From Candidatus Tectimicrobiota bacterium (GTDB lineage Bacteria > Tectomicrobia > Entotheonellia > Entotheonellales > Entotheonellaceae), in contig BPKO01000011.1 of NCBI GenBank assembly GCA_026005175.1, positions 62,001-126,000 of the forward strand: 64,000 nt of DNA. The letters run 5' to 3'. This document shows, one piece after another, positions 16,361 to 25,218 of the stretch; position 1 is the first letter of the stretch; every line of letters begins with the position of its first letter. Under the pieces are notes generated by a model, which was not told the origin of the DNA, searched no databases, and was given only the letters and a program-made list of their open reading frames with translations. Made by a program: the position numbers and the translations under genes.

Positions 16361-17415
16361 ACGCGCACCGGCCCTTCTTCGATGCCGTCGAGCTGCAGCG
16401 GCGTCGCCTGAGGGCGAAAGCGGGCGGCGAGATCGGGATGCACGGCGCGCGCCGCCGCCACCAGGGCGTCGGTGGCGATGATGCCTCCGGGCGGGGCGTG
16501 CTTGAGGAGGCGCGCCGCAATGGGGAGCGCCGGCCCCACCATGGCGATCGACTGGCGAAAGCGCGAGCCGATGACGCCGATAAGCAGCGGACCCGCATTG
16601 AGGCTGAGGCGCGGCAGCGGCAGGGCGGGATAGCGCCGACGCTTGGCCAGCAGCGCCCGGCGCAAGGCAAAGGCTGCCGGCACCGCTTCTTTCACGCTCT
16701 CAAAGTAAAGCAAAGCGCCGTCGCCCTCGAAGTCTTTGACGTCGCCGCAGTACGCCACCGCCGTCTCGGTCACTTCCTCCATGAAGGCCTGGATGAGGGC
16801 AAAGGCCTCTTCTACCGTGTGGTGGTAAAGCAGCGCCGTGGAGTTGGCCATATCCACAAAGAGCACCGCCAGCTCGCGCCGCGCCGGCAGCCGCTGCGGC
16901 TGCAAGAGGCCGCTCTCGGCCAGGTGCGGCAAAAAGGTGGTGAGCGGCGCGGTTTCGGCAGACAGCGGCGCCGCCGTGGCCGGCGCCGTGTGTACGGCCG
17001 GCGGCTCGGTGCTGCTCGGGATGCGCACCACGGGATAGCCGCGGCGCCGCCAGGCCTCAAGGCCGCCGCTGAGCACCGCCACTTCAGTAAAGCCCTGGCT
17101 CAGGAGCCACTGTGCCACCCGGGCACTGGTGGTTTCCCCCTCTCACGTGCAGTACACCACCAGCGGCGTGGTGCGCGGCAGCGATGGCACCACCGGCGGG
17201 CGCACGTCGAGGCTAAAGCGCAAGGCCCCTGGGATCTGGTAGGGCTGCTGCGCGTACCCTTCCTCGCGCCGCACGTCGAGAATCACCGGCGGCTGGCCGC
17301 TAGCCAGGCGGGCCTGCAAGTCTTCAGGCGTGATGTAGCGCAGGCTACGGGCTTCGCCAGGCACGGCCGCCGGCAACGCCGTGCCCTGCCCCGCTTCGCG
17401 TTCGGATACCGACAT
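16333..17415 (-). CDS. Rhodanese-adenylate/guanylate cyclase fusion with in-frame TGA (candidate selenoprotein)
   Basis: One frame runs from ATG 17415 (AGGAGGG upstream) to the stop at 16333, broken only by TGA at 17145-17143. Before the TGA is a rhodanese half (VILDVRREEGYAQQPYQIPG, VVYCT); after it the same frame continues EGETTSARVAQWLLSQGF then LSGGLEAWRRRGYPV, completing the domain. In homologous rhodaneses this site reads CxC-x-x-E-x-x-SARVA, so the TGA falls exactly on the second cysteine. Residues from about 175 form a class III cyclase domain (VLFVDMANSTALL, KDFEGDGALLYF). Either UGA encodes selenocysteine or this is a Cys-to-stop mutation; a fitting hairpin follows the TGA. It would couple sulfur chemistry to cyclic nucleotide signalling. 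Confidence 0.65.
17112..17145 (-). promoter_or_regulatory. Possible bacterial SECIS hairpin
   Basis: On the minus strand the TGA is followed by 21 bases and then a hairpin GTGCC-CGGGT-GGCAC (stem 17122-17126 with 17112-17116, loop 17117-17121), with CCA/TGG able to extend the stem across a bulge. The distance to the loop and the G at loop position 2 fit what is known of bacterial SECIS elements. High GC content makes chance hairpins common, so this is suggestive only. Confidence 0.35.
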
Positions 17416-17428
17416 CCGCAGCACCCTC

Positions 17429-17770
17429 CTACGGCTTGGGCGGCAGGCCAAAGGACTCGTAGAAGCGCTGCAGCCAGCCTTCTTCCTTGGGGCCGACGAG
17501 CTTTTCGAACTCTTCCTTGTCGAGCCAAATGCCACCGCAGCCCGGGCACTCTTCGAGCACGTTGCGGTGGTAGGTAATCTGGTGCAGCGGCTCGCCGCAC
17601 TTGGGGCAGCGCATGTGCGTGTAGGTGCGGATGAGGGCTTCGAGCTCCTCGGCATCTTTTTTGCGCAGCTGCTCCAGCAGCTCCTGGTTGAGCTTGCGGA
17701 AGTAGGCTTCCTCGCGGCCGCGTTCTGCCAGCCGCAGCTTTTCCCCCAGGTAATCTTTTTCCTGTGCCAT
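17429..17770 (-). CDS. Zinc-ribbon protein (zf-TFIIB type)
   Basis: The 113-residue protein has a charged helical N-terminal half (RLAERGREEAYFRKLNQELL) and a zinc ribbon formed by two cysteine pairs, MRCPKCGEPL and CPGCGGIWLDKEEFE, which is the zf-TFIIB family signature. Its partner is unknown. It lies 13 bases downstream of the rhodanese-cyclase start region, within a run of minus-strand stress genes probably transcribed from the sigma-54 promoter near 19360. Confidence 0.75.
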   Translation of the reverse strand: MAQEKDYLGEKLRLAERGREEAYFRKLNQELLEQLRKKDAEELEALIRTYTHMRCPKCGEPLHQITYHRNVLEECPGCGGIWLDKEEFEKLVGPKEEGWLQRFYESFGLPPKP

Positions 17771-17788
17771 GGCGTTCTCCTGTCTGCG

Positions 17789-18028
17789 TCAAGAGGCGCT
17801 GCTCGCCTCCGGATCCATCTCACGCACCACGTCGCTGCGGATGGCTGCCAGGCGGTCTGCCAGCTCCGGGTGCAGCAGCACCAGGCAGCGGCGCAGCACT
17901 TCCACTTCGATGCGCAGGGCGTCGATTTCGGCCCGGTGGTCGCGCCGCAGGGCCTCTATGGCCTCCCCAGCCAGAGTCACCTCTTCCTGTAACAGGCGCA
18001 AGCGCTCTTCGATTTCCACTTCTCTCAT
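17789..18028 (-). CDS. Small coiled-coil protein
   Basis: 79 residues, almost all helical heptads (VEIEERLRLLQEEVTLAGEA, RRDHRAEIDALRIEVEVLRR). The start at 18028 is chosen for the GGGAGGAG just before it; the longer open frame upstream overlaps UspA and lacks coding character. Function unknown; same operon as UspA and the zinc-ribbon gene. Confidence 0.6.
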   Translation of the reverse strand: MREVEIEERLRLLQEEVTLAGEAIEALRRDHRAEIDALRIEVEVLRRCLVLLHPELADRLAAIRSDVVREMDPEASSAS

Positions 18029-18063
18029 AGGCTCCTCCCGCCTGGTGGGCGATGCTCTGGGCC

Positions 18064-18912
18064 TCAATCGTTCGCAGCGTGGCACAACACCAGCGGCATG
18101 GGACAGACCCGCAGCAAGTAGCGCGTGGTGCTGCCCAAAAGCCACTCCACGATGCGCCGGTGGCCAAAGGCGCCGATGAACACCAAGTCGTAGCCGTGCT
18201 CGAGGATATAGCTCACCAGGTCCTCGTGCGGGTTGCCCGGGCAGAGGGCAAACGAGCACGCCACGCCGCTTGCCGCCAGTCGTGCGCGTGCTGCCTCCAG
18301 GCACGCCTGGCCGGCTTCCGCCGTGGGGCTGCAGTGTACCACGTGCAGGGGCAAGCCCAGCCGCTGGGCAAAGAACACGGCGGTATCCAGCGCCGCCGTG
18401 GCCGAAGGACTGCCGTCGGTGGCCACCAGCAGGCGATGCACCGGGGCATAGTGCTCCGGGCTGACCAGCGTCGGTTTGCCGGCGTGGCGCACCACCCGCT
18501 CCACCGCTGACCCCAGTAAGGCCTTTGACAGGCGGGTGTGCAGCCCCCCGCGCCCCATCAGAATCAGGTCGACGTCCCTGGCGGCGCGCAGGATCTCGTG
18601 CGGCACCACCCCTACGGCCAGCTGCGTCTCACAGGCCACCCCGGCGTCTTCGCAGGTGCGGCGAAAGGTGGCCAGCAGCTGCTGCCCGCGCAGCTCCAGG
18701 TTCTGCCGCATGAGGGCAGTGAGGTTGAGCTGCGGCGCCGCCCCAATGGCCCCGGCCAAGTCGTAAAGCAGCGGGCTTTCCACCTGGACGATGTCCACCA
18801 CGTGCACGCCGCGCAGGGTGGCCCCAAACGCCCGGGCCAGCATGACGCCGTACTGCAAGGCCGCCTCGCTGTGCGGCGAGCCATCAAGGGCCACAAGCAG
18901 GCGCTGGCGCAT
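18064..18912 (-). CDS. Tandem-domain universal stress protein
   Basis: The 282-residue protein has two UspA domains (LLVALDGSPHSEAAL at residue 5 and LLVATDGSPSATAAL near 160). Nucleotide-binding G-x2-G-x9-GS motifs are seen as GRGGLHTRLSKALLGSAVE in the first domain and GAFGHRRIVEWLLGSTT in the second, so ATP binding is likely. Usp proteins help survival under energy or oxygen limitation. It sits 3 bases downstream of the DUF5335 gene and shares its sigma-54 promoter. Confidence 0.9.
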   Translation of the reverse strand: MRQRLLVALDGSPHSEAALQYGVMLARAFGATLRGVHVVDIVQVESPLLYDLAGAIGAAPQLNLTALMRQNLELRGQQLLATFRRTCEDAGVACETQLAVGVVPHEILRAARDVDLILMGRGGLHTRLSKALLGSAVERVVRHAGKPTLVSPEHYAPVHRLLVATDGSPSATAALDTAVFFAQRLGLPLHVVHCSPTAEAGQACLEAARARLAASGVACSFALCPGNPHEDLVSYILEHGYDLVFIGAFGHRRIVEWLLGSTTRYLLRVCPMPLVLCHAAND

Positions 18913-18915
18913 CGC

Positions 18916-19272
18916 TTACTCCGGCAGCTGCGGCTCTGGACGCAGCGTCACCAGGGTTTCGGTGCCGTCGGCGGCCGCCACGCGAATGGACGTTAAGTCT
19001 TCGCCCGGCACCGGGTGTACTTCGATTTCCACCGGACGGACAATTGTGTGCGTGAGATGCACGGGATAGCGGCTGCTCATTCCGCCCACGGTAATCAAGA
19101 GCTGGTCGTGGTGGGGGTCATACGAGATGCCGGAAAAAGGAATCCAGGCCGCCTCCTCCTGGTCACCGTAGTCACGCCCCAGGATCTCGATCCGTGCCAT
19201 GTACCCGGCGTGGGTCTTGGAAAAGTCGTCAAAGTAAGCCTGCCATACGGCTCGCTCGAGCCTCTCCTGCAT
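18916..19272 (-). CDS. DUF5335 family protein
   Basis: The 118-residue protein matches DUF5335 (EILGRDYGDQEEAAWIPFSG, then ISYDPHHDQLLITVGG, then RPVEIEVH), a small family found beside universal stress and Hsp20 genes. ATG 19272 has GGAGGAGAG directly upstream. It is the first gene after the minus-strand sigma-54 promoter at 19356-19371 and so probably leads an operon with UspA and the genes downstream. Confidence 0.75.
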   Translation of the reverse strand: MQERLERAVWQAYFDDFSKTHAGYMARIEILGRDYGDQEEAAWIPFSGISYDPHHDQLLITVGGMSSRYPVHLTHTIVRPVEIEVHPVPGEDLTSIRVAAADGTETLVTLRPEPQLPE

Positions 19273-19355
19273 CGCGCTCTCCTCCAATCGCTTCCCCAAC
19301 TATACCCCACAGCACCCTCCGGTGCCTAGCAGCCACCTGGGCTTCCTTGTCATTT

Positions 19356-19371
19356 TGCAAGCCCCATACCA
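19356..19371 (-). promoter_or_regulatory. Sigma-54 promoter for the DUF5335-UspA operon
   Basis: On the minus strand the sequence is TGGTATGGGGCTTGCA, with TGG (-24) and TTGC (-12) separated by the required 8 bases. DUF5335 starts about 85 bases downstream. Two GACA-N3-TGTC sites lie about 70-110 bases upstream. Confidence 0.75.
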
Positions 19372-19438
19372 ACTCCTTCCTTTCTTGGCACCCCGTGGCG
19401 CCCGCTGCCGCGCAGCACTTGCGCGGCAGGCCACGGGC

Positions 19439-19469
19439 GACACGCTGTCACGCCCGGTGACAACCTGTC
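19439..19469. promoter_or_regulatory. Paired GACA-N3-TGTC upstream activator sites
   Basis: GACACGCTGTC at 19439-19449 and GACAACCTGTC at 19459-19469 are spaced 20 bp start to start, i.e. on the same DNA face. They lie between the minus-strand sigma-54 promoter and the plus-strand globin-kinase promoter and could serve either. Confidence 0.6.
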
Positions 19470-19489
19470 GGTTCCGGACAGCGACGCTT

Positions 19490-19518
19490 TTGACTTCTGC
19501 GGGCGCGTGGACTATGTT
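19490..19518 (+). promoter_or_regulatory. Sigma-70 promoter for the globin-coupled kinase
   Basis: TTGACT at 19490-19495, a 17-base spacer, and TATGTT at 19513-19518, with the gene starting 26 bases downstream. Confidence 0.6.
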
Positions 19519-19543
19519 AGTAAGGCCAGAGGAGAGCTCCCCT

Positions 19544-20977
19544 ATGACCTTTCAGCCAGAGCAGGCATGGCGGCAGCGGATTGCCGAGCTGGAAGCCGAA
19601 GTGGCGGCGCTGCGGCAGGAGCTGGCGCAGTACCGGCAGGAGGCCCCGGACGTTTCGCTAGATGCCGACGACCTGGCCGCGCGCAAGGCCTTTGTGGGCT
19701 TCGACGAAGACACCGCAGCGCAGCTGGCCGCCCTGCGGCCTTTTATGGAACGCGAAGTGGACGGCCTCGTCGAGGCCTTTTACGTGCACCTGCGCCGCTT
19801 TGCCCCCACGCGGCAGTACCTGGAGGACCCGCAGGTGCTGGCGCGCCTGCGCGCGGCGCAGACGGCGTACCTGCTTAGCCTCACCCAGGGAGTGTACGAC
19901 GAGGCCTACGCTCGTCAGCGGCTGCGCCTGGGCCAGACCCACTTCCGCATCCAGCTCACCCCGCGCTGGTTCCTGGGCGCCTACGCCGTGCTCTTTGACC
20001 TCATCGTGTCGCGCCTGCAGGCCCATTACGCGGGGCAGCCCGAGCGCCTGCTCGCGGCGGCGCGCGCCCTGTGCAAGGCGTTTATTCTCGACATGCAGCT
20101 TGCCGTGCAGGCTTACATCGATGCCTACCAGGCACAGCTGCGCCAGGCCAACGCCGCCTTGCAGCAGCACAGCGAGGAGCTGGAGCGCCGCGTCGCCAAG
20201 CGCACCGAGGAAGTGCTGCAGTCGGGCAAGCTGGCGGCCATCGGCGAGCTGGCCGCGGGGATTGCCCACGAAATCAACAACCCCATCAACGGCATCATGA
20301 ACTACGCCGAGATCATCGCCGAGGAGCTGCCCGAGGAGCACAAGCTCGGCGCCTACGCCCGCGAAATCGTCTTCGAAGCGCAGCGCATCGCCGAGATCGT
20401 CCGCGAGCTGCTCGCCTTTGCCCGCCAGGACACCCAGGAGCACAGCCCGGCCAACCTGGCCGACATCCTCGACGCCTCCCTCACCCTCATCGGCCGCCAC
20501 CTGGAAAAGGACGGCATCACCATTCGCCGCGAGTACAGCCACGACTTGCCCAAAATCAAGTGCCGCTCGCAGCTCATCCAGCAGGTGGTGCTCAACTTGT
20601 TGAGCAACGCCCACCATGCCCTCAACGCCCGCTATCCCACCTACGACCCCAACAAAATCGTGCGCATCCGCACCCGCCTCATCCGCAAAGGCGGCCGCCC
20701 GTACGTGCGCCTGTCGGTGCGCGACCACGGCATCGGCATCGATCCTGCCAACCGCGCCCGCATTTTCGAACCCTTTTTTACCACCAAACGCCACCAAGGG
20801 GGCACCGGCCTGGGCCTGAGCGTGAGCTACGGCATCATCGCCGAGCACCAAGGTACCATGAGCGTCGACAGCGTCCCCGGCGAGTACACGCAGTTTGACG
20901 TCGACTTGCCGGTGGACAACGGCTGGGAGACCATCGAAGGACTGGAAAGCGATGCCGCGGCTTCTGGTGGTGGATGA
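19544..20977 (+). CDS. Globin-coupled sensor histidine kinase
   Basis: The 477-residue soluble protein starts with a globin-coupled sensor domain (residues 40-195). The proximal heme ligand is H133 in GQTHFRIQLTPRWFLGAY, the classic GCS signature. A coiled coil (QLRQANAALQQHSEELERRV) leads to a dimerisation domain with H242 in GIAHEINNPING and an ATPase domain (NLLSNAHHAL, DHGIGIDPANR, GGTGLGLSVSYG). It should sense O2 or another heme ligand and pass phosphate to a response regulator. It overlaps the next gene, which begins with a receiver domain, by 26 bases. Confidence 0.9.
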   Translation: MTFQPEQAWRQRIAELEAEVAALRQELAQYRQEAPDVSLDADDLAARKAFVGFDEDTAAQLAALRPFMEREVDGLVEAFYVHLRRFAPTRQYLEDPQVLARLRAAQTAYLLSLTQGVYDEAYARQRLRLGQTHFRIQLTPRWFLGAYAVLFDLIVSRLQAHYAGQPERLLAAARALCKAFILDMQLAVQAYIDAYQAQLRQANAALQQHSEELERRVAKRTEEVLQSGKLAAIGELAAGIAHEINNPINGIMNYAEIIAEELPEEHKLGAYAREIVFEAQRIAEIVRELLAFARQDTQEHSPANLADILDASLTLIGRHLEKDGITIRREYSHDLPKIKCRSQLIQQVVLNLLSNAHHALNARYPTYDPNKIVRIRTRLIRKGGRPYVRLSVRDHGIGIDPANRARIFEPFFTTKRHQGGTGLGLSVSYGIIAEHQGTMSVDSVPGEYTQFDVDLPVDNGWETIEGLESDAAASGGG

Positions 20978-22419
20978 CGAGCGCAGCATCCGCGTCACCT
21001 TTCGCGACACCCTGAGCAAGCACGGCTACGAGGTCGACGTGGCCGCCGACGCGGAAGAGGCCTTGCGCCTGCTGGCGCAGCAGACTTACGACACCGTGTT
21101 GCTGGACATCGTCTTGCCGCGCATGAACGGCATCACCCTGCTGCAGCAGCTCAAAGAGCGCGACCCCGACGTGCCGGTGGTGATGATCACCGGCGACCCC
21201 CATCTGCAAACGGCCACCGAGGCGCTGCGCCTGGGGGCTTACGACTACTTGCAAAAGCCCATCAACCGCCGCACTCTGGTGCACGTGGTGCAGCGGGCCG
21301 TGGACCGCAGGCGGCTCATTGCCGAGAAAAAGGCGCTGGAAGCGCAGCTGGCGCTGCGGCTCAAAGAGTCGGAGGCGGCGTTTCGCCAGCTCATCGAGCA
21401 CTCCTCGGACATCATCCTCGGCCTCGACCTGGAAGGCCACGTGCTGGTCGTCAACCGCTCTCTCGAAACGGTGCTCGGCCACCCCCGCCACACCTGGCAC
21501 CACGTGGAGGTGCTGCTGCAGCACTGCCACCCAGAAGACACGGCGGCGCTGCAGCAGGCCCTGGCGCAAGCCGCCGGGAGCCACCCGGCGGGCGACCTGG
21601 AGGTGCGCCTGCGCCGCGCCGACGGCGCCTGGCTGTGGTTTTCCCTGGTGCTTTACCCCCTCATTCGCGAAGACGGCGCCATTTTCGGCATCGGCGGCAT
21701 CCTGCGCGACGTCACCATGCGCAAGCGCATGGAGCAGGAAATGCGCCACGCCGAGCGCCTGGCGCTGGTGGGGCAGCTGGCCTCGGGCCCTGGCGCACGA
21801 AATCGGCACCCCGCTCAACATCATCGCCGGCAACGCCGAGCTGCTGCGTATGGAGCTCGGCAGCGAAGGCACCCAGGCCACCGCCCTGCGCGCCATCATC
21901 GAGCAGGCCGACCGCATCACCCGCCTCATCGAGCGCCTGCTCACCTTGGCCCGCAGCAAGGAACAGCCCATGCAGCCGCTGTCCCTGCACGAGCCGCTGC
22001 AACACGCCCTGCGCCTGCTGGAAACGCGCTTTAGCCGCGAGGCCATCCGCGTCCACGTCGACGTGCCGCCGGACTTGCCCCCGGTGCAGGGCGCCGCCGA
22101 CCAGCTCTCGCAGGTTTTCCTCAATATTCTGGTCAACGCCTGGCACGCCATGCCCGAAGGCGGCTTGCTCACCATCGCCGCCCGCCAGACCGCGGAGGAC
22201 CGCGTGCGCCTTAGCTTTCGCGACACCGGGGTGGGCATGACCCCAGAGCAGCTGGCGCACGCCTTCGAGCCGTTTTACAGCACCAAAGGCGACAAGGGGA
22301 CCGGCCTGGGGCTGGCCATCTGCCAGCAGATCGTCTCCAACCACCGCGGCCACATCTGGCTAGAAAGCACCCCGGGCGCCGGCACCACGGTGACCATCGA
22401 GCTGCCGGTGGCCGTTTGA
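20952..22419 (+). CDS. Receiver-PAS-histidine kinase, frameshifted
   Basis: The first frame holds a receiver domain (VVDDERS, acceptor Asp in VLLDIVLPRMNG, Lys in LQKPINRR) and a PAS domain (DIILGLDLEGHVLVVNRS). Near 21788 an extra C in a CCC run shifts the frame; the second frame continues with the phospho-acceptor stretch ALAHEIGTPLNIIAGNAELL and an ATPase domain (NILVNAWHAM, DTGVGMTPEQL, GTGLGLAI). The full product would be about 488 residues. It lies directly after the globin kinase and is its likely phosphorelay partner, extending an oxygen signal to a further regulator not seen here. The shift is probably an assembly error. Confidence 0.8.
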
Positions 22420-22422
22420 TGC

Positions 22423-25218
22423 TCAGCCGGTAACGGGCGCCGCCAGGGCACGCTGCACGGCCGCGGCGAGCTCGCTGGCCACCAGAGGCTTGTAGAGAAA
22501 GCCCTGCAGGCCCAGGGCGGCGACTTTGGCCTCGCTCAGAGTGTGGCTAAAGCCGGTGCACAGGATGATGGGCAGGTCGGGGCGCAGGCGCCGCAGCTCC
22601 TGCACCAGCGCCTCGCCGGTCAGCTGCGGCATCGTCTGGTCGGTAATCACCAAGTCGAAGTCCTGCGGGGCGGCACGAAACGCCGCGAGCGCCTCCCGGC
22701 TGCTGGTGTAAGCCGTCACCTGGTAGCCCAGGTGGCTGAGCAGTTCTTGCCCTAGCTGCGCCAGCGCCGGCTCGTCGTCGACAAAGAGGATGCGCCCGCG
22801 GCCCTGCGGCAAGGGCTCTGCTGCCGCCGCGGCCGCGGCGGGGGCCGGGTCGGCCGGCGGCAAGTAGACGTCGAACGTCGTGCCCTGGCCAGGAGCGCTC
22901 TCTACGGTGATGGCGCCGCCATGGCCGGTGACGATGCCATGCACCACCGCCAAGCCCATGCCGGTGCCTTCGCCAGGCGCTTTGGTGGTAAAAAAGGGGT
23001 CAAAAATACGGGAGACGACCTCCGGCGGCATGCCGCAGCCGCTGTCGCGCACCCGCAGCCGCAGGTGCGCTCCCGGGCGCAGCGGCGGGTGGGCAGCGGC
23101 AAACTCGGGCGTCACCGCAACAGTGTCAAGGCCGATCTCCAGCACCCCGCCGGCCGGGCGCATGGCGTGCTCGGCGTTGGTGCAGAGGTTCATCAGCACC
23201 TGCTGCAGCTGCGTAGGGTCGGCGAGCACCGTGTCGGCCTCGGCCTCGAGCCGCAGGCGTAGCTCGACGGTGCTCGGCAGCGAGGCGCGCAGCAGCGTGA
23301 GCGCTTCCTGCACCAGCGGCCGCAGCCGCACCGGCTGGCGCTGCGGCGGGCGCTGGCGGCTGAAGGCCAGGATCTGCCGCACCAGGTCGCGGCCGCGCCG
23401 GCCAGCGGTGAGGATTTCCTGCACGTTGCACCACAGCGGCGACCCTTCCGGCACGTCGAAAAGCGCCAGCTCGGCATAGCCCAGGATGGCAGCCAGGATG
23501 TTGTTGAAGTCGTGGGCAATGCCGCCGGCCAGAGTGCCGATGGCCTCCATTTTCTGGGCTTGCAGCAGCTGCGCTTCGAGCCGCTTGCGCTCGCTGATGT
23601 CGAGCAGCGTCCCCAAAATGGCTGGCTGGCCCTCCCAGGTCACCACCGAGGCTACGGTTTCGAGCCAGATGGGGGTGCCGTCCTGCCGCACCCCTTGCCA
23701 CTCAAAGCGCGAAGGGACAGGCTCGCCGCGCAGCCGGGCGTCCCGGTAGCCCTCGAGCCGGGGGCGCTCGTGCGGCGCCATGAAGCGCCTGACGTCCTGG
23801 CCCAGGAGCTGGCGGGGATCGTCGTAGCCGAAAATGCGCGCGGCCGCCGGGTTGGCAAAGCGAATCATGTAGTCGTGGTGAATGACGATCCCCTGGATAG
23901 AGGCCTCCACCAGGGTGCGGTAGCGGGCTTCGCTGTCGCGCAGCGCCGCGTTGAGCTGGCGCAGGTTGGCAAAGAGCTGCGCATTTTCCAGCGCCACCGC
24001 CGCCTGTGCCGCAAAGAGCTGCAGCAGCTCCACCTCTTCGGGGGCAAAGGGGCCGGCGGCATCGCGGTAAACCACCAGCGCCCCCAGGGCCTCCTCGCCC
24101 CGCAGCAGGGGCACGGAGAGCACGGCGCGGTAGCCCTCGGCGGCCACCATGGCCCGCGTGTGCGGGGTGAGCTCGAAGGCAGGGTCGTTGAGCAAGTCGG
24201 CCGACCACACCGGGCGCCGCTCGGCAATGGCCCGCGCCGTGGTGCCGTCGCGCCAGTGGCGCGGCCGCAGGCGGCGCCGGAAGTCTTCGCTCAGGCCGCG
24301 CACGGCGACAAAGCGCAGCACCCCTTCCCCGCCCTCGCACTCCACTACCGCCAGTCCGGCGCGCTCGCTGCGCAGCAGGCGGCGGGCGTGCTCGACCACC
24401 AGCTCGAGCACCGCCTGTGGGTCGCGCGAGGCGGTGAGCGCCTGGCCCACTTCGGTGAGGGCGGCCAGCTCGGCCACGCGCTGGCGCAGCGCCTGCTCGA
24501 TGCGCTGCTGCGCGTGCAGCTGCTGCTCGAGCTGTGCCCGCGCTTCTTGCAGGCGCGCCCGGTCTGCTGCCAGCTCGCGCACCATGGCGTCGAAGGTGCG
24601 GCCCAGGCGTGCCACTTCGTCGCTGCCGGGCAGGGCTGCCGCCACCTGCCAGTCCCCGGCGGCAAGGCGCGCGGCCGCCCGGGCAAGGCGGTGCAGGCGC
24701 CGGGTGAGGACAAACCCCGTGGCCAGGCCGGCGGCGGCCAGGGCGGCCAGCCCTCCCAGGGCAAGGTGGATGCCGGCGTCGCGGGCCCGCTGCAGGGCTT
24801 GCTGCATGGGGGCGCGGGAGAAAGCCACGGCCACCGTGCCCAGGGAAGCGGCCGCGTTGCGCAGCTGTGCCCGGTGCCAGTCTCCGGAAACCCGCGCCAG
24901 CGGCGCTCCCAGCAGCGAGGCCTCCGTGCTTGCCACGATGCGCTGCCGGTGGTCGGCCACCACCGCGGCACGCACGTAGGGATTGCGCTGCACCTGCTCC
25001 AGGTAAAGCTGCAGCTCGGCGTAGTCGCCCGTCAGCAGCGCCGGGCGACTGGCCTCCTGCAGCAGCGAAAAGAGGGCCTGCTCGGTGGCGGTAAGCTGCT
25101 CAGTGGCAGCACGCTCGAGCAGCGCCAGCGTCTGCCACAACGCCAGGCCCATTGCCCCTGCCGCCAGCAAAACAATCGTCACGGCAATGCGGTAGCGCAG
25201 GGGTATGCGGAGCCTCAT
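22423..25218 (-). CDS. Hybrid sensor histidine kinase (HAMP-GAF-PAS-HK-receiver)
   Basis: The 931-residue protein has a transmembrane helix at 12-32, a periplasmic domain, a second helix near 150-170, a HAMP linker, a coiled coil, a GAF domain (about 255-400), a PAS domain (about 415-535), a dimerisation/ATPase core with [17 protein letters not shown] and [13 protein letters not shown], and a C-terminal receiver (Asp in [11 protein letters not shown]). ATG 25218 has GGGAGGAG upstream. Its first 119 bases lie inside the end of the PhnD-like gene. The binding protein probably presents a ligand to the periplasmic domain, as in other kinase/binding-protein pairs; the ligand is unknown. Confidence 0.88.
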   Translation of the reverse strand: MRLRIPLRYRIAVTIVLLAAGAMGLALWQTLALLERAATEQLTATEQALFSLLQEASRPALLTGDYAELQLYLEQVQRNPYVRAAVVADHRQRIVASTEASLLGAPLARVSGDWHRAQLRNAAASLGTVAVAFSRAPMQQALQRARDAGIHLALGGLAALAAAGLATGFVLTRRLHRLARAAARLAAGDWQVAAALPGSDEVARLGRTFDAMVRELAADRARLQEARAQLEQQLHAQQRIEQALRQRVAELAALTEVGQALTASRDPQAVLELVVEHARRLLRSERAGLAVVECEGGEGVLRFVAVRGLSEDFRRRLRPRHWRDGTTARAIAERRPVWSADLLNDPAFELTPHTRAMVAAEGYRAVLSVPLLRGEEALGALVVYRDAAGPFAPEEVELLQLFAAQAAVALENAQLFANLRQLNAALRDSEARYRTLVEASIQGIVIHHDYMIRFANPAAARIFGYDDPRQLLGQDVRRFMAPHERPRLEGYRDARLRGEPVPSRFEWQGVRQDGTPIWLETVASVVTWEGQPAILGTLLDISERKRLEAQLLQAQKMEAIGTLAGGIAHDFNNILAAILGYAELALFDVPEGSPLWCNVQEILTAGRRGRDLVRQILAFSRQRPPQRQPVRLRPLVQEALTLLRASLPSTVELRLRLEAEADTVLADPTQLQQVLMNLCTNAEHAMRPAGGVLEIGLDTVAVTPEFAAAHPPLRPGAHLRLRVRDSGCGMPPEVVSRIFDPFFTTKAPGEGTGMGLAVVHGIVTGHGGAITVESAPGQGTTFDVYLPPADPAPAAAAAAAEPLPQGRGRILFVDDEPALAQLGQELLSHLGYQVTAYTSSREALAAFRAAPQDFDLVITDQTMPQLTGEALVQELRRLRPDLPIILCTGFSHTLSEAKVAALGLQGFLYKPLVASELAAAVQRALAAPVTG

